DNA of 64,000 nucleotides, taken from assembly GCF_000350225.1 (NCBI RefSeq), contig NW_005179258.1, positions 11,813-75,812 on the forward strand, in the 5' to 3' direction. This DNA comes from Chondrus crispus. Its lineage: Eukaryota; Rhodophyta; Florideophyceae; Gigartinales; Gigartinaceae. This document shows positions 51,282 to 59,697 of this stretch, piece after piece (positions within the stretch are counted from its first letter, which is position 1; the number at the start of each line of letters is the position of its first letter). The translations under genes were made by a program, and so were the position numbers. Under the pieces are notes generated by a model. It was not told where the DNA came from, did no database searches, and saw only the letters and a list, made by a program, of their open reading frames with translations.

Positions 51282-51625
51282 CTATTGGACCGTTAGTCCA
51301 CATATGAGGACAAAACTTATTTTATTTTTTCTGGACAACCCTGTCGTATGTTACACGTGTACATAGCTCCTAGACGGTACTTAACACCGCCGTCGCTCCT
51401 CCCACAGTAAACTTGACTAAGGTCTTGAGTCTCTCCTACAAACCCAAAGCGCGATTTCACTCGTGTTTTTTTAAACCAGAAGGCCATCACCACAGGTGAA
51501 GCATTTGCTTGTCGATTGTAGCAGAAACCAACTCGTTGATGCATAAAGATGTTGAAAGGAAAAAGTCGGCTTACCGTACGCACTTTTCTTTAAGCTAAAA
51601 CTATACCAGTAGCGTAGAAACAATG
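51282..51625. mobile_element. MITE-like element, inverted relative to 55,755-56,122
   Basis: Begins CTATTGGACCGTTAGTCCACATATG. Its reverse complement matches 55,870-56,115 in order: TTTCTA.GCTACTGGTATA, AAGCCGACTTTTTC, CACCTG..GTGATGGCCTTCTGGTT, GAAATCGC, GTC..GAAAAAA, CATATG.G.ACTAACGGTCC. It has about 100 extra bases in the middle (around 51,370-51,450). No ORF of a transposase. Confidence 0.6.
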
Positions 51626-51654
51626 CGTTGAGGGCTTACGCGCGGGCAGACGCG

Positions 51655-52150
51655 TCTGCGCGCGCGTCGAGACGGAGTGCGGAGACGGAGTGCGGAGACC
51701 GATCGAGACGTGGACGACGGAGAGCAGAGTGTTGAGTGAGTAGACGGAAGGCGGAGACCGGCGCCGAACCTGCACGGCGTGTCCTCTCATCTCGAGATGG
51801 AATGCGGAGACATCTCGAGGCCTGCGACTCGTCTCGAGACGGTGCGCGGAGACATCCCGAGGGGCGCACACGCGCGCTCGTCGACATCTCGAGGCGCGCC
51901 TGTCCGCCGCGCTGAGCGGTTAGCGGCACGGCCGAGCGCCATCTCGAGGTGTCCCCTGCGCCGAGCGACATCTCGAGGTTGTCCCCCTCGCTGAGCGACA
52001 TCTCGAGGTTGTTGTCCCCCTAGCTGAGCGACATCTCGAGGTTATCCCCCGCACCGAGCGGTTGTCCCCGAACAGAGCGCCTGTCCCCCGCGCCGATCTG
52101 TTGTCCGCCGCGCCGAGCGCCTGTATGCGCGCCTCGTGATGTCTCTGCAC
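51655..52150. repeat. minisatellite rich in CATCTCGAG
   Basis: First half: GAGACGGAGTGCGGAGAC-type units. Second half: about six units of roughly 30 bp of the type GAGCGACATCTCGAGGTTGT, ending CCCCC.CGC. The open frames across it are products of the repeat. It abuts the palindrome and promoter of paralog 2. Confidence 0.8.
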
Positions 52151-52216
52151 TCCGTCTCGAGACGAGACGCCTCCGTCTCCGTGTCTCCGTCTTCGCACTC
52201 TGCCGGGTAGAATGCG

Positions 52217-52251
52217 TGCCATGAGGGGGCAGAGTCTGCCCCCTCATGGCA
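52217..52251. repeat. 35-bp palindrome upstream of paralog 2
   Basis: Perfect 17-bp arms (52217-52233 and 52235-52251) around a single G. It lies about 27 bp before the TATA box. The single-base centre is the same design as the two palindromes at 34,759-34,841. Confidence 0.9.
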
Positions 52252-52277
52252 TCCGTCCGAAGCCTCCCGCCAGCGCC

Positions 52278-52284
52278 TATAAAA
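52278..52284 (+). promoter_or_regulatory. TATA box of two-TM paralog 2
   Basis: TATAAAA preceded by CCAGCGCC, 182 bp before ATG 52460. Conserved with paralog 1 (42,840). Confidence 0.6.
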
Positions 52285-52459
52285 TCCAATCCTCCATCAC
52301 CCTCTGCGCCAAAGCCCTCACCCACCACTCCTCCACCCCCAAAACGCAACACCCTCCTTTCAACCCCTCCGACCGTCTTTGCAATTCTCTACGTCCTCGT
52401 CGCCACGACTCAACAACCTCCTCCTCAACAACCGCCATCGCCTGCGCCTGAACCTTGGG

Positions 52460-53134
52460 ATGGGCGCGTCTGCTACGGAGTACGACGCGCGCGACCTTTC
52501 CTCGGACGACGTCGTCGCCGTCATGCCGGAACGCGCGTCCAAGGAGCCATCGCCGACTACAAGGGACGCCGTCTACGCAAAGCTGATTTCGTCCGTGCAG
52601 ACTTCAGTAAGCACTGGATCGCACGCGCATTCGCACGCTGCGATGTCAGTCGCATCTCACACGCAGAATAAGAACAACCTCCTCACTCCACCCTACCGTA
52701 GCACGCCCCATCCCCACGCCCCAAGCCAGGGTCCAACCAACATGCTCCACGCCGTTACCAAGCAACTCTGCCAGTTCCCCGTCCTCGCCATTATGTTCAC
52801 TTGTACCCTGTCTGGACCCGTGGCATCGGGAGCCCCGCTCCCTGCTGCCCAGCCACCGGAAAACGCCCCCTGGCATTGGCTAGAGCCCGTCATCGGGGCC
52901 TCATCCGCCATTGCTGCAGTTTTTCTCGCCGCCTTCCTCGGCTGGGCCATCGAATCGTTCCGCAACCGACGTCGGCGATCCGCGACCATACGGCAAGATG
53001 GCGTCCTGGTTGCCCGCATGCCGCCTCGGCCACTCTTGGCCGCTCCACTGCCGGGCGAGGCCGCTCGTGTGCAGACGGAATATTGGTCGGTGTTCCTTTG
53101 CGTGTCGAGGACCACAAGGTCTAGAAGGCGTTAA
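52460..53134 (+). CDS. two-TM hypothetical protein, paralog 2 (intact, 224 aa)
   Basis: ATG 52460 (the first ATG of the frame; both paralogs have MGASA here) to stop 53134. N-terminal half: hydrophilic, with a conserved EYDARDLSSDDVVAVM start and a His/Ala/Ser stretch. TM1 is about QFPVLAIMFTCTLSGPVASG; an extracytosolic PPENAPWHWLEP loop follows; TM2 is about ASSAIAAVFLAAFLGWAI, then a strongly basic stop-transfer ESFRNRRRRS and a cytosolic tail. Most substitutions relative to paralog 1 are conservative, which suggests past selection on the protein. I do not recognise the family. Confidence 0.65.
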   Translation: MGASATEYDARDLSSDDVVAVMPERASKEPSPTTRDAVYAKLISSVQTSVSTGSHAHSHAAMSVASHTQNKNNLLTPPYRSTPHPHAPSQGPTNMLHAVTKQLCQFPVLAIMFTCTLSGPVASGAPLPAAQPPENAPWHWLEPVIGASSAIAAVFLAAFLGWAIESFRNRRRRSATIRQDGVLVARMPPRPLLAAPLPGEAARVQTEYWSVFLCVSRTTRSRRR

Positions 53135-53259
53135 TTGCCAAGACCGTGTTTTGTTGGAGCGGGGGTTTTGGAGGTTTGTGGTGTTAAATAGCTATATCGT
53201 ACATACCGTAGGCTCTCTTATGACATGCACTGTAGCTGACATTTTAATCAAATCGTTTG

Positions 53260-53960
53260 ATGCAGATCTCATGCAAGCAGTGCGGCGTCCTGGTTTCTCT
53301 TCTCCAAGCTTCTGTTTCACGAGACAGCGCAACATGTCGGGAGTCTCAGCACAATGCTCGAGCTCTTGATGTCTCCGGCGACCTGCCAAAAATAAACAGA
53401 AACACGGGAGTATTGAGTGATGTCCAGAGCCGGAAGAAGATGGTTTTGACAAGGTGAAGATCTTGTACAGTTTACTTGTACCGCCTCAGACTGGTCGTTA
53501 TATATACTACACAATCCTACGTAAACCCACCTAAACCGTAGAAACATCCGAAGCTATCGCCATACTATCAGTGGGGGCGATCGGGAACTAAACCGAACTT
53601 AACAGTGGTTCACAGCCATAATACATGCAGTAGCATCGGAGATACAGTAGAGAAAACGAAATCAACCAATCATTAAACAGCAACCGGGCGCAAATGTGCG
53701 AGATAGAGAGATAGGGTTTCCACTCAAGGACAGATACATCCTTCAGGAATAATGATGGCACGAAAGTAGATCAAGTAGGCCGAATTCAGTATCCATGGCT
53801 TTCACATAGGTTACACGCTGTAATCTCAAGGATGGCAGCACGTCCAAGCTGAGGAATATCTTATCTCAACTTCAAATAGTGGGAAAGGTAACCTCAAGTG
53901 TCAGCATACTGCGCATCAACGAGCATACAGCATCGCCCCATGTCAAGGTAACAAACGACC
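53260..53960. repeat. 3' flank of paralog 2 with 480-bp insertion
   Basis: 53,260-53,395 and 53,873-53,960 match 43,870-44,080 of the other locus. The 478 bp between (about 53,396-53,872) are absent from locus 1. The insertion has no coding signal and no obvious terminal repeats; it may be a solo mobile element. Confidence 0.65.
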
Positions 53961-55329
53961 TCTCTCAAATCCAAGCCACGCCGTTTATGACGTTGTATGT
54001 GATGCAAGATCGATTCTGCTGTTTACTGATGCCCAATGCCTGTCTACCTTATAAAGGGAGGCTACTAGCGATCCGTAGGCCGGCGTCGAGTGAGGTGAGC
54101 AGATCGTGCTGTCATGCGTGTTCTACGTGTGCAGGTATGGCTCTCACGACATTATACGCGCTGCGCTCCATCTGGAAGACAATGCTGACCTCCCTCGTCT
54201 TGATTAGAATTTCGTACCTCTTGCATTTGACACTCTTGGCACCCTGAGCCCCCGCACTACGTCCGTACTTGACCTTCTCGCTCGTCAGATCGCGACTCGC
54301 AATGGGACGTTGTTTAGAACTGCCAAGTCCCGACGGGACTGTCCCGTCTCTCACAGCGCCTTGGCTACACTATATAGTACAGCGTAGCCTCGGCTATCAT
54401 CGCCCGTATGCCTTATCACGGCTCGGCCCTATCATGTCCCACCCAAATGTGATTCTTTAACGCCCGTCCTGTGGTATAGCATCGGCTCCCCCTGAAAGTT
54501 AGAAAAAATAAACCTCTCTTGCAGAAGCCAGTTGGCCGTTTCTGCCACGCCGCCCACACAAGTGATTGTTTTGAGATTTATTCGAACGGTATTGTGGAAT
54601 CACCATGTAATCCCCCAGCGCTCATTGGGGCAAGGGGGAATCTGAACGTGACCGTCACATCACGCAGTCACGCCACCGCCGCCGTCGACCGCGGCGGTGC
54701 TTGAGGGAATACTGTATTTCAGTCCCCCGAACTCCCATTGGGGACGTGCTGCGTTCGGCAGTCATTTCGCTTCTCGCTTTCCCTCCCGCCATCCCGCGTC
54801 TCACCGGCTGCTCGCAGCCCCTTTCGGCTTCTTTCTGTGTCGTTTTAGAACGCAACTAGTGGAGTGTGTCTACATGTCTACGTATCTACACGGTTACACT
54901 CTCCAACCTTCGACTCCAATTAAAGAATTGTGTCATCAGGCATCACTGAGCAGCCGGCCCCTTCGCGAGCATATCCATTACGTGGAAGTTTGATTTATAA
55001 TTTGATTTGATTCAAGCTTTTTTCCGTAACTGTATCCTATTATTGATCTATACTGTAACGGTACTGTAGCATCCAGTAAAAACTCGCCGTGACGCGCATG
55101 GCGCATGTGTACGCGAACACCTCCGATAACATGGTCCATTTTTTTTGAATACCTCCTGTGTAGCTGTCAAGATAGCCATAGTCAGCCATACGTGTCCACG
55201 TAACACACGCACACACGCCGCTCGTCACACGACGGCGGCGTCTGCCTCTTAAGGCGATCCGGCTTCGAGCGGACAATAAACGAGGTATCGTTCCTTGCAC
55301 CACAGTACGGCTTGTAAAAAAGTCGTGGT
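53961..55329. other. intergenic, no supported gene
   Basis: Only short domain-free ORFs. Minor features: GC-rich inverted repeat CACCGCCGC/GCGGCGGTG at 54,671-54,704 and a C-run/G-run hairpin near 54,611-54,640. AT content rises after 54,990. Confidence 0.45.
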
Positions 55330-55745
55330 TGGATTTCCAGTTTTATAATTTTATTTGCGTTATTAAATCGAAACTTAATAAAGTCAGTCTGGACGCCATT
55401 TCTTAAACGTACATGCCCTAGGCAATAGGATCTTGCGAAGCATTGGGATAGCAGTTGTTGACAACGTCAGTGCACAGAAAGGCTAAGATTATAATCAAGT
55501 TTCAATACCCGGTTGACATTTTAAACAGGCGTTTTGGTTTCGATGACAGTAACAAATAGCGTTTTGAGGTCGGTCCAAAAGAGTTCTTTTTGGGGCATCT
55601 AAAAATAGCCGGAGAAGATGTGCCGATCTCACCAAAATCCATCCTTCAGCAACGCACAAGTCAAATGTGGGGAGGGTACTTTTTTCCTTGTTGTTGAGCA
55701 AGCACAGGTGGAGAAAAAATGGGTTGAAAGGTAGCCTCTTGTCGT
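55330..55745. repeat. A/B/C repeat family, copy C
   Basis: Diverged copy of 39,150-39,500: CGCCATTTCTTAAACGTACATG, GGCAATAGGATCTT, TTGGGATAGCAG, TTTGGTTTCGATG, ATCTAAAAATAGCC, AAGTCAAATGTGG, TTTTTTCCTTGTTGTTGAG in the same order. As with copy B, an ACTAGTGTCTATCCGACC terminus lies close by. Confidence 0.65.
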
Positions 55746-55754
55746 CAGGACACT

Positions 55755-56122
55755 AGTGTCTATCCGACCAAGCATTATCACAACATAAAAATCTGTGAAT
55801 TTTATTTCTTTTCAACTTTGATGTCCACGGTTTCCATTTTTCTTTGGTAGATTGACTATTTTTAATTTTTTCTGAAGTTTCTATGCTACTGGTATAAAAT
55901 TTGCTTTAAGAAAAATGCTAGTTGTAAGCCGACTTTTTCTTTTGAACGCCTCTATGTGGGTACCAATGAGACAGTTTTCGGTAAGAATCGAAAACCATGT
56001 GCTTTACCTGCAGTGATGGCCTTCTGGTTACAAAACATAGAACTGAAATCGCTTGTTGCGTTGTCAAGAAAAAACAAAACAACTTTTGTTCTCATATGAG
56101 CACTAACGGTCCGATAGACACT
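55755..56122. mobile_element. MITE-like element (368 bp)
   Basis: Inverted ends AGTGTCTATCCGACC (55755-55769) and GGTCCGATAGACACT (56108-56122), 14 of 15 bases matching. It has one subterminal CTCATATGAG palindrome near 56,093. Same family as 51,282-51,625, and the termini match the 39,039-39,597 element. No coding capacity. Confidence 0.7.
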
Positions 56123-56457
56123 CATCTAGCTACCTCTCGAGAGGTAGTGGACCGCATTTATCGCTACTGCATCAAGCTACCATGGGATATTTTAGTTTGG
56201 TTAGTTCTAAACTGTATACTGTAGCGCTCCACGTGCGCCCAGTGTACCATTCACGGCCCCACTCGTGTCACAGGGAACGTCACGCTGCTAAACTGAAAAA
56301 AAGTCAGTTGCAAAAAAAAGAGCATTTGATAATTGCATAAACTCTATTTATAAAAAAAGGCATGTCGTTTCAAGTACTTTCCCGTAATTTGTTATTTTAA
56401 AAAATACCGCACTACAGCTTCCACCAGCTTACCCAATCTCCCTTACTCCCATCTGCC
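56123..56457. other. 3' flank of haloperoxidase-type gene
   Basis: No gene. A-rich stretches with several AATAAA-like motifs on either strand; no distinct terminator. Confidence 0.4.
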
Positions 56458-58035
56458 TTACTCCGTCTCCCAAAACCTGTCGGCCCCCTCCGGCAGCCAC
56501 TTCATCCACTTGGCGTCGAGTGACCCTGCGACGAGCTTATCGGTGAGCTCCTGCGCGGACTGCGCGATGCCCTTGCACAGGTCGCTACCCGCCTGAATCG
56601 CGGGCTTGAAGTGCACCCCCGCGTACAGCCTCGACTCCCCGCACAGCTGCGCCCACTCGCTCAGCGTCTTGATCTCCACGTCCGTGTCCCTGCTCGGCAG
56701 CTGCCCCGGGTAGAACTTGCTCGACCCCTTCGGCACCGTGAACCGGAACGGGAAGTCGTCCTTGTTCTTCGTGTTGATCAGCGCGTGCTCCACCACCGCC
56801 GTGCACGCGAACGAGCTGCCCGACGGGAACTCCGCGTGCGGCATCGTTCGGATGAACGGGCTCCAGTCACCGGCCCTGATCTTCACCGGCCGCCGCCCCG
56901 GCCCGCCCCACACGGAGAACTGCTTCTCCCCGAACAGGTACTCCATCGTCTGCCCCGTTGGCCGCACACCGTCCACGCGCCGCTTCTCCTTCCACGCTGT
57001 CACCATCGAGTCGAACGTCGCGATGTTCGCCCCCAGTCCGTAGATCATCTCCTCGTCCAGGTTCCAGTCCAGCGCCGGCGGCAGCACGCTGAACCGGATC
57101 GCCGTCGCGATCCCGCCGAGTCCGAACGGGTTCTCCTTCGTCCGGAACGCCTTCGCCTTGTTATCGAACAGCTCCGCGTAGATCATCTGCATCTCGGTCA
57201 GCTTGCGAGATGCCTCCAGCACCTCCTTGGCGTTCCTCTTCAGCGTCTTGATGTCCTCGGGTAGAGCGTTCTTGGCTTGAACAGATCCCTTTTTGTACGG
57301 GGACGGCACCTTGCGCCTCTTCACCTCCTCGGGCGTAAGGCTGAACGCGATGACGGACCCGGAGTATGGCGTCACAGATTCCTGCCGGAAGAAGAACCCG
57401 CGCCCGTTGTTGTCGAGGAGTGGCTGCCAGCGGAAGGGGTAGCGCAGCCTCCACGGCGTATTCTTGGGGATGTAATTGGTGTAGTCGAGGAACGGCTGCC
57501 TGTATCCCTTCGGCGTGCTGCTGATATCACCCTCGCCGTTCCAGCCGTCCATGCGCATGAGGCGGGCGGTGTCGCGCCCGGCCCTGTTTCCAATGCCGAC
57601 AGCGGTCGTTAGGTCCATGCTCTGGTCGTTGGGGTCGTACCCCATCTCCCTCATCATCTGTCGGTACAGCGGTAGTCCCTGCGCGCCACCAAAGCTGTGT
57701 GGAGACGCCTGGTACACGCGGTAGAGCGAGTACAACACAGCGACGTTCTTGTTGTCACGCGTGTGCTCTTCGGCGGGGCGCTTGAACTTGCCGCGACCGA
57801 ACATGTCAACGGCTGTCGGGTGGTAGTTGCACCAGGCATTCCAGGCCGCGAAGCTCAGGTACAGGATCCCGCGGAACTGGACTGGGGTTTCGAGATTGTC
57901 GACGAGCACGCCATCGAAAACTCAGGGGAAAGCGACGTATCCAAAGACGGAGCTCTCCCGATCCCTCGTATTCTCCGTCACATTTTGGGCAAGGGCAACC
58001 CCAAGAAGGAGCATGAAAATGGCTGTGGTACGCAT
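56458..58035 (-). CDS. vanadium-haloperoxidase/PAP2-type enzyme, in-frame TGA at codon 38
   Basis: ATG 58033-58035 gives a signal peptide (MRTTAIFMLLLGVALAQN), then a TGA at 57922-57924 (codon 38). The same frame then runs 488 codons to 56458 (VFDGVLVDNLETP, VQFRGILYLSFAAWNAWCNY, PAEEHTRDNKNVAVLYSLYR). The N half is the helical domain of algal and bacterial PAP2-type haloperoxidase homologs; the vanadate-site region reads FIRTMPHAEFPSGSSFACTA near 56,830 and SRLYAGVHFKPAIQAG near 56,605. In characterised vanadium haloperoxidases the PSGH motif supplies a catalytic His; here it is Ser (PSGS). The distal VHF histidine that binds vanadate is kept. High-GC codon use indicates an expressed host gene. 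If TGA is real the secreted enzyme is not made; a read error, a missed tiny intron or a recent null allele are the options. Substrate unknown. Confidence 0.7.
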
Positions 58036-58150
58036 CTTGAGTTGGGGGGACTTTTATAGTTGTTGGTTGGGTGTGAAGCTGAGTGAGTTGGTGAGTAAGT
58101 GAGGCAGTTGGTGAGGTGGGTTCGGACTTGCTCTGTGGATCAAGTCGGTC

Positions 58151-58164
58151 CCTTTTTATATGCA
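58151..58164 (-). promoter_or_regulatory. TATA box of haloperoxidase-type gene
   Basis: Minus strand CATATAAAAAGG, about 117 bp before the ATG at 58035. A second CTATAAAAG at 58051-58059 is only about 16 bp before the ATG and less likely to be used for the full-length mRNA. Confidence 0.5.
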
Positions 58165-58165
58165 G

Positions 58166-58581
58166 TGGTGGTCGAATATTTTAAGGGGTTTTTCCTAGCT
58201 GGCTGTTATCCTACGGCGACAGAAGCAAAGGCAAAGTGAGGTCAAGATGAGAAGCTGTTACAACGGATCAACATCAAGGTGATGAGAAGAGATGCATCTG
58301 GTAATGTACCACGGGGTGTAGAACAGCCACTCATTTCGATGCGATGATCCTCCCTTCGTAGCAGGCATGGTGTTACAGCGTTAGTAGTGCAAAAGAGAAG
58401 AGGACCGGTTTAACACCCTTAGAATACCTGCAACAATGAAAAAAATGGCAGAGCCGGATGCTCTAATCGTGATGATGCACGTGACAACGCAATAAGAGAA
58501 TATTAACCTGCGCTGAAATTTTTAAAGGCACGGTAGCGTCGTATGAGAGAGAAATCATATCATTGCCTCCCATTGACTCGC
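58166..58581. other. upstream region, no gene seen
   Basis: No coding signal and no notable repeat. Probably promoter-distal sequence of the minus-strand gene. Confidence 0.4.
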
Positions 58582-58688
58582 CAGTATGTTTTGCTCGTTT
58601 TGATAGTATCGAGACAAAATGTGACGACATGTAGTGTCATAACGTCTCAATGATGTCTCGATACTATCAAAACGAGCAAAACATACTG
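58582..58688. mobile_element. 107-bp foldback element with 35-bp perfect arms
   Basis: 58582-58616 and 58654-58688 are perfect inverted repeats of 35 bp around a 37-nt centre. The ends are CAGTATG...CATACTG, the CAGT start seen in Tc1/pogo-type elements. The right flank begins TA; the left flank is GC, so a TA target duplication is not intact. It could be a minimal pogo-dependent MITE or, if transcribed, a small-RNA-type hairpin. Confidence 0.85.
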
Positions 58689-59697
58689 TAACCGGACAGA
58701 TGTATCAAAGAGATGATGTCATCTCAACACACCCGATGAGCTGCAGAGCCCCACGTTTGCCCGCGTGTCACAACTTCCCAAAGGACTGCAATCGTGACCT
58801 CGAAGACAGTGCCGCAGCTGCTGAGCCTTCTCACCCAAGGAGTTTGCTGCGCTGCCCTCGCAACAATCTCGACACGTTTCCGAGAAGCAACGAAAGTCTA
58901 ATCTAGTTTCTTCCTGTAAAAGAAAGTAATCGAAAAGAGAGGAATGGTCCTTGTTGACATGGCATTGTTTTCGGTGTCAAGATGCCAAAGCAAAATTTCC
59001 TTCCCACTTTCCTGCCAGTTCGGAAAGTCTAGCTACTGTGTGGCCTTGTTTTTCTTCTTGAACGCACCATGGTGAAGCCGGAACCAAGTATTGAAGACAT
59101 TTCTATTACAAACAGGGCATCTGCAGCCTTGTCTCTCGTACAGCAATGAGAGGAACATTATGGCGGTCGGAAATGGTAGCACCTTCATGAATTTTTGGCT
59201 CCTTCAGGTTTGCAAATTCCGCCTAAACGACACCTAGATGTCGGCGGAGCATTATGAACCATTGGGATGAGTGTACGCGAGTAACGAGAGAGGGGTAGGC
59301 TATTAGAAATGAAGAGGCGCCAGGTGACAGCAAAGAGCGATATCAAACTCTTCGACGTACCGACTTGGTACAGTGGTCAACTGGGTTTGGCTGGGCTGTC
59401 CAAGAATCGTGTTCCCAGAAACGCCGCGAAGCTGCAGCATGTATGACCTGAAATAAGAAATGGTGAGTGCCTTCAGGTCTATTGGCGAGTGCTGTAGTTC
59501 GTATTGTCCCAGGGGGTAGTCTTCGGAAGCTAAACGCAACACGGAGTACGCAGGAGGTCGGTCGTTGGGAGGTAGGTCGCGCATCAGTGTGCGGAGGTAT
59601 GGACGGGCCGATCGGAGGTAGTAAGATAGATGGCAGTCGTCTTGGCCTTGTAGGCGGTGCGGTGCTGACGTAATGAGGCTTGAGGCATACGAGACAT
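58689..59697. other. intergenic, no gene seen
   Basis: Only short ORFs without motifs. The plus ORF 58,700-58,906 begins soon after the foldback element and has no domain. Confidence 0.4.

Noticed and set aside
57922..57924. Selenocysteine at the haloperoxidase TGA
   Set aside because: No SECIS-like structure was recognised and the position lies next to the signal peptide, away from the active site.
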